This document shows positions 16,478 through 25,104 of a stretch of DNA of 64,000 nucleotides, in pieces (the stretch's first letter is position 1; every line of letters begins with the position of its first letter). The stretch is taken from assembly GCF_003390865.1 (NCBI RefSeq), contig NZ_QMEJ01000001.1, forward strand, positions 310,001 to 374,000, given 5' to 3'. The notes beneath the pieces were generated by a model. That model saw nothing but the letters and a program-made list of their open reading frames with translations, ran no database searches and was not told the DNA's origin. This stretch comes from Tropicimonas sp. IMCC34011 (lineage in GTDB: Bacteria > Pseudomonadota > Alphaproteobacteria > Rhodobacterales > Rhodobacteraceae). A program made the position numbers and the translations under genes.

Positions 16478-17481
16478 GCCGATTTCCCCCGGAAAAGGCC
16501 CGTCGGCCGAAAGATCAGAACAGTGACGAGGATCGCGAAGCTGACCGCGAACTTGTACTCGGTCGCGAGCAGCTGGAGAAGACCGTCCGGCTGCCAGGAG
16601 GGCAGGAGATACTCCTGCACCTTGAGCCAGGCATAGGTCAGCGTGACCTCAGAGAACGCGATGACGAAGCCCCCGGCGATGGCGCCTATGGGCGATCCGA
16701 GGCCACCGACGATGGCGGCGGCGAAGATCGGCAGGAGCAGCTGGAAATAGGTGAATGGCATGAAGGACTTGTCGAGCCCGTAGAGAACGCCGGCGATGGT
16801 CGCGAGAGTGCCGGCAAGGGCCCATGCGATGATGACGACACGCTCGGGCGAAATGCCGGAGAGGAGCGCGAGGTCTTCGTTATCCGAATAGGCCCGCATG
16901 GAGGTGCCGGTCCGCGTCTTCGTCAGGAACCAGAAGAGTGCGGCGACGGTGACGATCGCGGTGACGAGGGTGATGACCTGGCTCACCCTCAACGCCAGGC
17001 CTTCCTCCAAGCCGGTCGCGTCTCGGAAGTCCCGCGCGGAGATCACGAAGCGGGCGCCGTCGGCAAAGACCTGATTGTCCGTGCCGATGAAGATCCGGAC
17101 GACGCCGTTGAGGATGAACATCACGCCGATCGAGACGATGACGAGGATCACCGGCGCCGCGCGCTGCTTGCGGTAGAAACGGTAGACGACGCGGTCGGTG
17201 GCCAGGAGAAGCAGGACCGTGGCGACGATGCCGACGGGCATGGCCAGAAGCGCCGTCGGCAGGGGGCCGAGCGAAACGCCAACGGACTGGAGCCACCATG
17301 TCACCCCGATGGTGACCATGGTGCCGAACGCCATCGTGTCCCCGTGGGCGAAGTTGGAGAAGCGGAGGATGCCGTAGATCAGCGTCACCCCGAGCGCCCC
17401 GAGCGCGAGCTGCGCTCCGTAGGCCGCGCCCGGTATGAGCACGAAATTGGTCAGCGCGACCAGCGCGTTCACAAGATCCAT
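16474..17481 (-). CDS. livH: Branched-chain amino-acid ABC transporter permease LivH
   Basis: Partner permease of LivM, 335 residues. Signature blocks are LGVTLIYGILRFSNFAHGD near the N-terminus, TRTGTSMRAYSDNEDLALLSG (EAA-like loop) and AAAIVGGLGSPIGAIAGG. The start at 17481 has AAGGGAG close upstream. It is separated from the livF side of the operon by three small secreted-protein genes. A 126-bp gap upstream may hold its own promoter, though I see no clear boxes. Confidence 0.9.
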   Translation of the reverse strand: MDLVNALVALTNFVLIPGAAYGAQLALGALGVTLIYGILRFSNFAHGDTMAFGTMVTIGVTWWLQSVGVSLGPLPTALLAMPVGIVATVLLLLATDRVVYRFYRKQRAAPVILVIVSIGVMFILNGVVRIFIGTDNQVFADGARFVISARDFRDATGLEEGLALRVSQVITLVTAIVTVAALFWFLTKTRTGTSMRAYSDNEDLALLSGISPERVVIIAWALAGTLATIAGVLYGLDKSFMPFTYFQLLLPIFAAAIVGGLGSPIGAIAGGFVIAFSEVTLTYAWLKVQEYLLPSWQPDGLLQLLATEYKFAVSFAILVTVLIFRPTGLFRGKSA

Positions 17482-17607
17482 GTCGCTCCCTTGTCCCCCC
17501 GGCGCCGTCTCCGCCGGTCCCGCCGCTTCGTGTACGGCTTTCAGCGTTCTTGCGCAGGCCCGCGCACGACGTCAAGGCGCGCGGGTGTGGGAGCGATGCA
17601 TCAGGTG

Positions 17608-18027
17608 TCAGCCGCGCAGGATCTCCGAGAGAAGCTGGGCATGGCCGGTGCACCGGCCCGGGCGATTGTCGGTGATCAGCGTCTCTTCGGCCGCATCGTC
17701 TCCCCAGCGTCGCAGAAGCAGTGCGCGGCCGGACGCGGAGAGGGACATCGTCAGGCGCATGTTGCGGGGCCCCTTCGCGCGGATCACCATGTCCGGGGTC
17801 TTCGTTGCGGCCAGTTGCTGTGCGCGGCCGCGGACGCGCGTGCCGTCCGGCAGGGCGATGTGGAGCGTGGGCGTCAGGGACTGGCTCCAGCGGGCGGTGG
17901 AGGCTTCCACACTCACCATGACGGGCGCCATCTCGGGATGGGTGCCCGGAAAGACGCAGCGGGCCTCGAGGCCGTCGCTCATGGTGAAGGGAGACAGGAA
18001 AAAGGCGAGGAAAGTCGAAAGGATCAT
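17608..18027 (-). CDS. Small secreted protein of unknown function (liv locus, third of three)
   Basis: A 139-residue protein with an N-terminal hydrophobic stretch (ILSTFLAFFLSPF). The exported part would have one cysteine just after the signal (EARCVFPG) and one near the C-terminus (NRPGRCTGH). No family is recognised. The C-terminal pattern LLLRRW...TLITDNRPGRC resembles MLLFRR...TVTDYTGRC in the gene at 18242-18586, which suggests distant homology. It lies in the same strand and interval as the liv genes, with 214 bp upstream and 126 bp downstream. Confidence 0.6.
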   Translation of the reverse strand: MILSTFLAFFLSPFTMSDGLEARCVFPGTHPEMAPVMVSVEASTARWSQSLTPTLHIALPDGTRVRGRAQQLAATKTPDMVIRAKGPRNMRLTMSLSASGRALLLRRWGDDAAEETLITDNRPGRCTGHAQLLSEILRG

Positions 18028-18241
18028 GGCCGTTCTACCCCTTGCTGCACCGCCGGTTCATCCGGCCCGGTGTCATAGGGAGAGTATTGCCGCCAACGTC
18101 CAAAGATGTGCTTAACAGCGTGCGCCGCACCTCCCGCCGCGCAGGGATATTGCGAAACAGGTCATCATTTGCGCAATTTCGGCCGCGAACGGGGCCTCAG
18201 GCGACAGATCGAGAACGACACCACCCTCGCGCGGGCGACGA

Positions 18242-18586
18242 TCAGCGGTCGCAGCGACCGGTATAATCGGTCACGGTGCGCGCTCCATCGCGGGTCGTGA
18301 TGCGGCGAAAGAGGAGCATACCGTTCGCCTCCACCCGAGCCTCGGCGCCGCCGGCACTGGCCACGATGGCGCCACCCTGACGTGAGACACTGGCGGGCAG
18401 CGTGTCGCCGCCAACGTTGATCGCGGGAGAAGCGCCGTCCCACCCCGCAACGGTAAACCCGCGCGCATCAGGCTGCCCGCATCCCTCGCCGGCCACGCAG
18501 GCGCGGCTCAGCGTGCAGGAGATATCCTCCGCGGCGACGGGGAGGGCGGCCATCATCAGAAACAGGGCTGCAACAAGACGGGTCAC
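18242..18586 (-). CDS. Small secreted cysteine protein (liv locus, second of three)
   Basis: A 114-residue protein with a clear signal peptide (MTRLVAALFLMMAALPVAAE). The mature part begins DISCTLSRACVAGEGC: three cysteines with five residues between each. A fourth cysteine is near the end in TDYTGRCDR. The same C-x5-C-x5-C pattern opens the mature part of the upstream neighbour. Its start overlaps that neighbour's stop by ATGA, so they are translationally coupled. No family recognised; a small disulfide-bonded beta domain is a guess. Confidence 0.65.
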   Translation of the reverse strand: MTRLVAALFLMMAALPVAAEDISCTLSRACVAGEGCGQPDARGFTVAGWDGASPAINVGGDTLPASVSRQGGAIVASAGGAEARVEANGMLLFRRITTRDGARTVTDYTGRCDR

Positions 18587-18957
18587 GGGTCCACCTTCCG
18601 GCAGTTGAGGGCGGTCTGCGTCGAATAAAGTCGACCGTATCCATAATAGACGACCGAGTAACTGGCCATGAGATTCTCGGCGATCGTCAGGCGCTGCTGG
18701 CTTTCGGGCCGGGCATCCGAGGTGAAGATGCGCAGGCCTTCCTTGACGGTTTCAGTGGCCGGAAAGCGGGAGGTGTCGACGAACCAGAACTCGTGGCCGT
18801 CTTCGGTCTGCCGCAGGCTGAACGGGTCGGCCGATTCGCGGCACGTGAGGTCGTCGTTGCAGGATCCGATGGTGGTACAGTCGAGATCGAGCGCCTGCAG
18901 CGGACCGGACGGGGTGGCCAAACCGAACAGGACACAGACGAACGCGGCGCGAACCAT
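18583..18957 (-). CDS. Small secreted cysteine protein (liv locus, first of three)
   Basis: A 124-residue protein starting at 18957, two bases after the livF stop codon. The signal peptide is MVRAAFVCVLFGLATPSG and the mature part opens with DLDCTTIGSCNDDLTC, again C-x5-C-x5-C, with a last cysteine in ALNCRKVDP. The tight spacing to livF and the ATGA overlap with the next gene place it firmly in the liv operon. No family recognised. A role in the periplasm alongside the transporter is possible but unproven. Confidence 0.7.
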   Translation of the reverse strand: MVRAAFVCVLFGLATPSGPLQALDLDCTTIGSCNDDLTCRESADPFSLRQTEDGHEFWFVDTSRFPATETVKEGLRIFTSDARPESQQRLTIAENLMASYSVVYYGYGRLYSTQTALNCRKVDP

Positions 18958-18959
18958 GA

Positions 18960-19709
18960 CTACCCTCCGAGGAAACTCCGCCTGACCACGGGATCGGACA
19001 GCAGTTCGGCGCCCGTACCGGTATGGGCATTGGCGCCCTGAACGAGAACGTAGCCCACATCGGCGATCTCGAGAGCCTGCCGCGCGTTCTGCTCGACCAT
19101 GAGGATCGAGATGCCGGTGCGGGCGACCTCGATGATCCGGTCGAAGAGCTCGTCCATCACGATGGGGGAGACGCCGGCCGTGGGCTCGTCGAGCATCAGG
19201 ACATCGGGACGCGTCATCAGCGCGCGTCCGACCGCCACCTGCTGCCGCTGCCCGCCGGACAGTTCCCCGGCGGCCTGCCGGCGCTTGTCCTTGAGGATGG
19301 GAAAGAGGTCGAAGATCTGGGCCTTGGTCTCCGAGATATCGTCCCGGCGAAGGAAGGCGCCCATGTCCAGGTTCTCCTCGACCGACAGCGAGGGGAAGAT
19401 GTTCCGCACCTGCGGAACAAAGGCCATGCCCTGTGCCACGCGGGCCTGCGGGGAGAGGGCGGTGATATCCGTCCCGCCGAGACGCACGGAGCCTTCGCGG
19501 ATGTTCAGCATGCCGAAGACGGCCTTCATCGCGGTCGACTTGCCGGCGCCGTTTGGGCCGACGATCACGGCGATCTTTCCGCGCTCCACGGCGATGGTGC
19601 AGCCGTGCAGGATATCGGCCCCGCGGCCATAGCCGCCGGTCATGCCTTCCCCGATGAGAACGGGATCCTGCGCCACCTCCGCGACCTGTGCCTCTGCCGT
19701 CCTGCTCAT
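18960..19709 (-). CDS. livF: Branched-chain amino-acid ABC transporter ATPase LivF
   Basis: ATPase subunit, 249 residues from ATG 19709; longer frames run through livG and are not real. Walker A is GPNGAGKST, the signature is LSGGQRQQ and Walker B is VLMLDEPTAG. The pattern LSVEENLDMGAF is typical of LivF. Its ATG overlaps the livG stop. The N-terminal extension MSRTAEAQVAEVAQDP of about 15 residues is not part of the ABC core. Confidence 0.92.
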   Translation of the reverse strand: MSRTAEAQVAEVAQDPVLIGEGMTGGYGRGADILHGCTIAVERGKIAVIVGPNGAGKSTAMKAVFGMLNIREGSVRLGGTDITALSPQARVAQGMAFVPQVRNIFPSLSVEENLDMGAFLRRDDISETKAQIFDLFPILKDKRRQAAGELSGGQRQQVAVGRALMTRPDVLMLDEPTAGVSPIVMDELFDRIIEVARTGISILMVEQNARQALEIADVGYVLVQGANAHTGTGAELLSDPVVRRSFLGG

Positions 19710-20506
19710 GCCGCACCCTTGTTCTTGAGACCGGTGCCGAGGTAGGCCTCGATCACCTGCTCGTTGGCCATGACCTCCTCGGCGCTTCCCTCGGCAAGGA
19801 CATGCCCCTCGGCCATGACGATGACGGGGTCGCACAGCCGGCCGATGAAATCCATGTCGTGCTCGATCAGGCAGAAGGTGTAGCCGCGCTCCTCGTTGAG
19901 GCGCACGATGGCGTCCCCGATCGTACCCAGAAGCGTCCGGTTCACCCCCGCGCCGACCTCGTCGAGAAAGACCACGCGCGCGTCGACCATCATCGTCCGC
20001 CCCAGTTCCAGAAGCTTCTTCTGGCCACCGGAGAGGTTGCCGGCCCGCTCGTCCGCGAGGTGGGAGATGGTCAGGAAATCGAGCACCTCGTCCGCCTTGT
20101 CGCGAAGCGCGGCCTCCTCGGCGGCGATCTGATTGCGGGAGAACCACGTGTTCCAGAGGGTCTCACCGGTCTGACCGGCAGGCACCATCATCAGGTTCTC
20201 GCGCACGGTCATCGAGTGAAATTCATGGGCAATCTGGAAGGTGCGCAGAAGGCCTCTGTCGAACAGCTCGTGCGGCTTGAGGCCGGTGATCTCCTCGCCC
20301 TCCATCAGGACCTGTCCGGAGGTCGGTGGCAGTACCCCGGCGATCACGTTGAAGAGGGTCGACTTGCCGGCGCCGTTCGGGCCGATCAGTCCGGTGATCG
20401 TGCCCTTGCGGATCGACAGGGAGGCGCCGTCGACGGCGTGAAAGCCTCCGAAATGGCGGTGGAGGTCCCTGACCTCGATCATCGGCCGGTCGGTCTTGGA
20501 TGACAT
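19706..20506 (-). CDS. livG: Branched-chain amino-acid ABC transporter ATPase LivG
   Basis: ATPase subunit, 266 residues. Walker A is GPNGAGKST, the signature is LSGGQKKLLELG (LivG-type rather than SGGQRQ) and Walker B is VVFLDEVGAGVN. That motif carries VGAG where most family members have PxAG. It is preceded by livK across a 118-bp gap containing a strong hairpin and overlaps livF. Confidence 0.92.
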   Translation of the reverse strand: MSSKTDRPMIEVRDLHRHFGGFHAVDGASLSIRKGTITGLIGPNGAGKSTLFNVIAGVLPPTSGQVLMEGEEITGLKPHELFDRGLLRTFQIAHEFHSMTVRENLMMVPAGQTGETLWNTWFSRNQIAAEEAALRDKADEVLDFLTISHLADERAGNLSGGQKKLLELGRTMMVDARVVFLDEVGAGVNRTLLGTIGDAIVRLNEERGYTFCLIEHDMDFIGRLCDPVIVMAEGHVLAEGSAEEVMANEQVIEAYLGTGLKNKGAA

Positions 20507-20580
20507 CTCTCGGGCGCCCCTTGCGGCTTGCGTCTGCGGACGGTGTCTTGCCCCGCCGCGTGCGTGCCGTCCAGTGGGAA

Positions 20581-20606
20581 GGGGGCGGCGTGTGGCGGCC
20601 GCCCCC
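20581..20606 (-). other. Strong intercistronic hairpin between livK and livG
   Basis: GGGGGCGGC (20581-20589) and GCCGCCCCC (20598-20606) form a perfect 9-bp GC stem with an 8-base loop. There is no T tract on the minus strand, so partial termination or protection of the livK 3' end is more likely than full termination. Confidence 0.55.
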
Positions 20607-20624
20607 GTCCGTTTCAGATGCAGA

Positions 20625-21812
20625 TCAGCGGTAGCCGACCGTGGTGAGCTCGCCGCCTTCGACGATCAGCTCCTCGAAGTTGCCGGCGCTCTCGCCGCCC
20701 TCGATCAGCTCCACCGCGGTGGCGCCGACGTAGTCGATCTCCTCGCCGGCGGCGAGAAGCTCCATCGCGCGGCCGAGATCGCCCGGGTAGATCATTTCAC
20801 CCGGCGCGTTCGCGATGTTCTCGATCTCGCCCTTGTAATCGGCGGGATCGCTGGAGCCGGCGGCCTGCATCGCGAGCAGGATCAGCGCGGCGGCGTCGTA
20901 GCTCTCGCCGGCATAGGTCGAAGTGCCGTCGAATGCATCGCCCACGAGTTCCACGAACTGCTCACCGCCGGGGCTGTCATTGCCGGCGCGCTGGCCGCGG
21001 GAGCCTTCGATCTCGTCGCCGAACTGGTCGGTGAGCGAATCGCCGATCATCCCGTCGGGGAAGTGGAACGTGTCGAAGGCGCCCTGGTCGAGCGCGGCGC
21101 GGACGATGCCGGCGCCGCCCTGGTCAACGTAGCCCGCAACGACGAGCGCATCGCCGCCCGCGGCGGCCAGCGTCCCGATCTCGGCGGAGTAGTCACCCTT
21201 GCCGTCCTCGTGGGGGGCGGAGGTGCTCACGGTGCCGCCGGCGGCCTCGTAGGCGGCCTGGAAGCTGTCGGCGAGACCCTTGCCGTAATCGTTGTTGGTG
21301 TAGGTCAGCGCGACGGTGGAGATATCGTTCTCCATTAGGATGTCGGACATGATCTGACCCTGACGCGCGTCGGAGGGCGCGGTCCGGAAGAACAGGCCGT
21401 CATCCTCGGTGTCGGACAGGGCCGGCGACGTGGCCGAGGGGGAGATCATCACCATGCCGTTCGGCACCGCGACGTTCGAGAGCACAGCGCCAGTGACGCC
21501 GGAGCAGTCCGCCCCGACGAGGCCGGAGATGCCGTCCGAGGTGATCATGCGCTCGGCTGCGGCCGTGGCGGCGGCACTGTCGATGCAGGTGGAATCGGCG
21601 CGCACGGGGGTGACGGTGGCGCCGTCCATGAAGGTGCCGGCCTCGGTCACTTCCGACATGGCAAGCTCGGCGCCGGCCGCCATGTTCGGCGTCAGCGATT
21701 CGATGGGCCCGGTGAAGCCGAAGAGGATGCCGAGCTTGACCTCGTTGTCCTGGGCGGCGGCGGCGCCGGCGAAGGCGAGGCTCGCGATGGCCGTGGTCAT
21801 CAGAAGACGCAT
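20625..21812 (-). CDS. livK: Branched-chain amino-acid type periplasmic binding protein LivK
   Basis: Periplasmic type I solute-binding protein. It is 395 residues from ATG 21812, preceded by GGGAGAG; the frame extends further upstream without family sequence. The signal peptide is MRLLMTTAIASLAFAGAAAA. The mature sequence opens with NEVKLGILFGFTGPIESL, and blocks such as GLVGADCSGVTGAVLSN and SPSATSPALSD match the HAAT family. It is first in the operon livK-G-F-(three small genes)-H-M. Substrate is not determined. Confidence 0.9.
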   Translation of the reverse strand: MRLLMTTAIASLAFAGAAAAQDNEVKLGILFGFTGPIESLTPNMAAGAELAMSEVTEAGTFMDGATVTPVRADSTCIDSAAATAAAERMITSDGISGLVGADCSGVTGAVLSNVAVPNGMVMISPSATSPALSDTEDDGLFFRTAPSDARQGQIMSDILMENDISTVALTYTNNDYGKGLADSFQAAYEAAGGTVSTSAPHEDGKGDYSAEIGTLAAAGGDALVVAGYVDQGGAGIVRAALDQGAFDTFHFPDGMIGDSLTDQFGDEIEGSRGQRAGNDSPGGEQFVELVGDAFDGTSTYAGESYDAAALILLAMQAAGSSDPADYKGEIENIANAPGEMIYPGDLGRAMELLAAGEEIDYVGATAVELIEGGESAGNFEELIVEGGELTTVGYR

Positions 21813-22003
21813 GATGGTTTCTCTCCCTGGTCTTGCGTTATTCCGCCACAGCCTAACCGATTGATCGAGGATGGGAAGTCCCGTGCTGGGGCAGAGTACC
21901 GGGAGACCGTTCGACGTCTCGTCCGGGCCCTTCGGCGAATCGTCTATCAAGGCGCAGGAGCTCCGTGGCAGTCTTGGGGGAGTGTCCTACGGGGGAATCC
22001 GAC

Positions 22004-22417
22004 ATGACCCGAGCATTCCTGATCGCCGGTGCCTGTGCCGTCCCGCTTGCGGCCGCCGCCGAGGAGCCCGGCGTCTTCGCGGATCACGCGGCCTATGCCG
22101 CCTTCGTCGAGGCGGCCATCGCGACGCGGGATTTCGAGGGCCTCACGCGGCGGCTCGACGGGGCAGACGATTACGCGCCGGGCCAGCTCGAGGAGGCGGT
22201 TGCCCAGCTTCGGGCGAGCTTTCCGGAGGACTTCACGGGAATGTCGCTCCTGAAGACCGAAGAGATGGAAGGCGGGTTCGTCCAGGAGGCGCGGGCCTTC
22301 TGGACCGACGAGAGCTACGCCTTCTTCTACGCGCTGCTGCACCGGAAGGAGGACGGGCTCGTCGTCGTCAGCTTTGCGCTCAACAGCGTACCGGACACAA
22401 TCCTGTCGAAGTTCTGA
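22004..22417 (+). CDS. Small secreted protein of unknown function
   Basis: A 137-residue protein starting MTRAFLIAGACAVPLAAAAEE, a signal peptide. The mature part is acidic and helical (FADHAAYAAFVEAAIATRDFEG) and ends FALNSVPDTILSKF. An earlier in-frame ATG at 21965 would put the signal peptide inside the protein, so 22004 is preferred. No family recognised with confidence. It is divergent from livK (191 bp) and convergent with the GlxA regulator (3 bp gap). Confidence 0.65.
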   Translation: MTRAFLIAGACAVPLAAAAEEPGVFADHAAYAAFVEAAIATRDFEGLTRRLDGADDYAPGQLEEAVAQLRASFPEDFTGMSLLKTEEMEGGFVQEARAFWTDESYAFFYALLHRKEDGLVVVSFALNSVPDTILSKF

Positions 22418-22420
22418 GGG

Positions 22421-23449
22421 CTACTCGGTCCCGCTTCGGCTCGACCGGGCGCCGCGCTCGCGATAGGGCGTCGTCTGGTATTGCGCGCGGTAGCACTTGG
22501 AAAAGTGCGACGGCGAGGTAAAGCCGCAGACGAGGGCCACGTTGATCACGCTCATGTCAGTCTGCATGAGCAGGTTCCGCGCCTTCTGAAGCCGCAGCTC
22601 CATGTAATAGCGCTTCGGGGATCGGCCGAGGTAGCGCCGGAACAGGCGCTCTAGCTGACGCGTGGACAGGCCCGCATCCTTGGCCAGACGGGCTGGCGAG
22701 ATCGGCTCCTCGAGATTGCTCTCCATGACCTGGATGACGACCGCGAGCTTGGGATGCCGCACGCCGATACGCGTGGGCACGGACAGGCGCTGTGTGTCCT
22801 GATCGGTGCGGATCGAGGAGTAGATCAACTGATCCGCCACGGCGCCCGCGATCGCCTCCCCGTGATCGTCGGCAATGACTTTCAGCATCAGATCGAGAGA
22901 GGAGGTCCCGCCGGCGCTGGTCATCCGCGGCCCGTCCACGGTGAAGACCGCCTTGGTCAGCGTGACCTCCTCGAAGGCCTCGGCGAAACTGTCCTGGTTT
23001 TCCCAGTGGATCGTCGCGCGTCTGCCGTCGAGCAGCCCCGCATCGGCCAGAAGATGCGCGCCCGTGCAGAGCCCGCCAAGCGCTGCGCCGCGCCGCGCCT
23101 CTCGGCGGATCCAGTTGAGGAGCTTCCGGTTCGTGTGATCCTGCACGTTGGCGCCGCTGCATACGAGGATCGTGTCGTCCCGCATCAGTTCCGCCAGATC
23201 GCCGTTCACCGAGATCTCCGCGCCGTTGGAGCAGGCGACGGGCGCGCCGTCCTCGGACACCGTGATCCACTTGTAGAGCCGCTCTCCGGTGATCCTGTTG
23301 GCCAGACGCAGGGGCTCGATGGCGCAGGCGAACGACAGCAGCGTGAAATCCGGGACCAGAAGAAAGACGAACCGGCGCGTGCCGCCTCCGGGCCCGGGGG
23401 CCGGATCCCTCATCGAACGGGGGGAGGAGGCGGTGGTACCTTTGTCCAT
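22421..23449 (-). CDS. GlxA-type transcriptional regulator (DJ-1/PfpI plus AraC HTH)
   Basis: A 342-residue cytoplasmic regulator. Residues about 25-195 form a DJ-1/PfpI-like domain with the elbow-type cysteine in GGLCTGAHLLADAGLL. Residues about 235-330 form the double AraC helix-turn-helix, with LAKDAGLSTRQLERLFRRYLG and CGFTSPSHFSKCYR as the two recognition units. This layout is shared by regulators such as GbdR and ArgR of Pseudomonas, so a ligand among amino-acid or betaine metabolites is possible. The target is unknown. It is divergent from the DAHP synthase gene. Confidence 0.85.
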   Translation of the reverse strand: MDKGTTASSPRSMRDPAPGPGGGTRRFVFLLVPDFTLLSFACAIEPLRLANRITGERLYKWITVSEDGAPVACSNGAEISVNGDLAELMRDDTILVCSGANVQDHTNRKLLNWIRREARRGAALGGLCTGAHLLADAGLLDGRRATIHWENQDSFAEAFEEVTLTKAVFTVDGPRMTSAGGTSSLDLMLKVIADDHGEAIAGAVADQLIYSSIRTDQDTQRLSVPTRIGVRHPKLAVVIQVMESNLEEPISPARLAKDAGLSTRQLERLFRRYLGRSPKRYYMELRLQKARNLLMQTDMSVINVALVCGFTSPSHFSKCYRAQYQTTPYRERGARSSRSGTE

Positions 23450-23562
23450 CGCGGTCTCATTTCTCTGTCGCGCTTCGCAACCGCTCTCACCAAAATCAGC
23501 CTTCCGCAAGAGCATCCACGTCACTCCGGTGCACCGCAGCGCCAGAACGAGTGGGATTCGGC

Positions 23563-23591
23563 GTTGGATTGACGCTCCGTGCCGCCTATAA
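23563..23591 (+). promoter_or_regulatory. Predicted promoter of the class II DAHP synthase gene
   Basis: TTGGAT (23563-23568), a 17-base spacer and TATAAG (23586-23591) give a sigma70-type promoter with the start point near 23598. This excludes an in-frame start at 23579. The transcript would open with a hairpin, CCCCGC (23600-23605) pairing with GCGGGG (23613-23618). Confidence 0.5.
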
Positions 23592-23641
23592 GGACGCCCA
23601 CCCCGCGCCTCTGGCGGGGAAAGATGAAAGAGGCGACCAAG

Positions 23642-25003
23642 ATGAGCTGGAGCAAGACCGACTGGCGTTCGAAACCCCGCGTGCAGATGCCGGATTATCC
23701 CGACCAGGATGCCGTGCGGGCCGTGGAAGGCCAGCTTTCCAAGTATCCGCCGCTCGTCTTTGCCGGCGAAGCACGCCGCTTGAAGGCGGAACTGGCCAAG
23801 GCCTCCCGCGGGGAGGCGTTCCTGCTTCAGGGCGGCGATTGCGCCGAGAGTTTCGGCCAGTTCAGCGCCGACCAGATCCGCGACACGTTCAAGGTCATGC
23901 TGCAGATGGCGGTGATCCTGACCTATGGCGCAAAGGTGCCGGTGGTGAAGGTCGGGCGCATGGCCGGTCAGTTCGCCAAGCCGCGTTCCGCCCCCACGGA
24001 GACGGTGAACGGTGTCGAGCTGCCGTCCTACCGCGGCGACATCATCAACGAACTCGACTTCACGCCCGAGGCCCGGATCCCGGACCCCGCGAAGATGCTG
24101 CAGGGCTACACCCAGGCGGCCGCGACGCTGAACCTGCTCCGTGCCTTTTCGACGGGCGGTTTCGCCGACATCCACCGTGTTCACAGCTGGACCACGGGCT
24201 TCGCCGAAGAAGACAAGGCGCTGGCCTATCGCGACCTGTCCAACCGGATCGCCGACGCGCTCGACTTCATGAGCGCCGCCGGCCTGAGCGGCGACAATAT
24301 CGACGCGCTTTCCTCGGTGGACTTCTACACGTCCCATGAGGCGCTTCTGCTGGAATATGAGGAATCGCTGACGCGGGTCGACAGCACCACCGGAGCGACC
24401 ATTGCCGGTTCCGGCCACATGATCTGGATCGGGGACCGCACGCGCCAGCCCGACGGCGCCCATGTCGAGTTCTGCCGCGGCGTGTCGAACCCGATCGGCC
24501 TTAAATGCGGCCCGACGATGGAGACGGAGGACCTGAAGCGCCTCCTCGCCACGCTGAACCCGCAGAACGAGGCCGGGCGCCTTACGCTGATCGCCCGGTT
24601 CGGCGCCGGCAAGGTGGCCGACCACCTGCCGCGCCTCATCCAGACGGTGCGGTCCGAGGGGGCGAACGTGGTCTGGGTCTGCGATCCGATGCATGGCAAC
24701 ACGATCAAGAGCGAGTCGGGCTACAAGACCCGGCCGTTCGACCGGGTTCTTTCCGAAGTGCGCGAATTCTTCGCGGTGCACCGGGACGAGGCGAGCGTGC
24801 CGGGTGGCGTCCATTTCGAGATGACCGGGCAGGACGTGACCGAATGCACCGGCGGCGTTCGGGCCGTCACGGACGAGGATCTGTCGAGCCGGTATCACAC
24901 GGCCTGCGATCCGCGCCTCAACGCGTCCCAATCGCTGGAACTGGCGTTCCTCGTGGCGGAGGAGCTGACCACCGCCCGCGAGGCCGCGCGCGCCTCGGCG
25001 TAG
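23642..25003 (+). CDS. aroG: Class II 3-deoxy-7-phosphoheptulonate (DAHP) synthase
   Basis: First step of the shikimate pathway: phosphoenolpyruvate plus erythrose-4-phosphate to DAHP. It is 453 residues from ATG 23642 ([15 protein letters not shown]), which has GAGG nearby. An ATG at 23624 is an alternative, with its purine stretch inside a hairpin. Class II (plant/Mycobacterium type) blocks are [38 protein letters not shown] and [15 protein letters not shown]. These supply the metal-binding Cys, His, Glu and Asp. A GC hairpin follows the stop. Gene naming for class II enzymes varies between aroG and aroF. Confidence 0.95.
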   Translation: MSWSKTDWRSKPRVQMPDYPDQDAVRAVEGQLSKYPPLVFAGEARRLKAELAKASRGEAFLLQGGDCAESFGQFSADQIRDTFKVMLQMAVILTYGAKVPVVKVGRMAGQFAKPRSAPTETVNGVELPSYRGDIINELDFTPEARIPDPAKMLQGYTQAAATLNLLRAFSTGGFADIHRVHSWTTGFAEEDKALAYRDLSNRIADALDFMSAAGLSGDNIDALSSVDFYTSHEALLLEYEESLTRVDSTTGATIAGSGHMIWIGDRTRQPDGAHVEFCRGVSNPIGLKCGPTMETEDLKRLLATLNPQNEAGRLTLIARFGAGKVADHLPRLIQTVRSEGANVVWVCDPMHGNTIKSESGYKTRPFDRVLSEVREFFAVHRDEASVPGGVHFEMTGQDVTECTGGVRAVTDEDLSSRYHTACDPRLNASQSLELAFLVAEELTTAREAARASA

Positions 25004-25040
25004 TCGCCGCACGGGCGTTTCGCCCCGAAACCGATGCCTT

Positions 25041-25068
25041 TCACCCCCGCCTCATCCGGCGGGGGTGA
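25041..25068 (+). terminator. Hairpin terminator after DAHP synthase gene
   Basis: TCACCCCCGCC (25041-25051) pairs perfectly over 11 bp with GGCGGGGGTGA (25058-25068) around a 6-base loop, followed by TTCGTTAACC. The T tract is weak. It lies 38 bp beyond the stop codon. Confidence 0.6.
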
Positions 25069-25104
25069 TTCGTTAACCAATTGAAGCAAGGGGGAGGAGC
25101 GCCC

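Noticed and set aside
15188-16636. A 482-codon plus-strand frame opposite livM
   Set aside because: Same antisense effect. The product is low-complexity charged sequence, and livM on the other strand has all its helices and the coupling loop.
18028-18241. Small open frames on both strands in the gap between the second and third small liv-locus genes
   Set aside because: None has a plausible start, a ribosome site or a signal sequence like its neighbours.
22421-25012. An 863-codon minus-strand frame running from the GlxA regulator through the DAHP synthase gene
   Set aside because: Only the last 342 residues have family sequence. The upstream part is antisense to the DAHP synthase, which is well supported, and the true start is at 23449.
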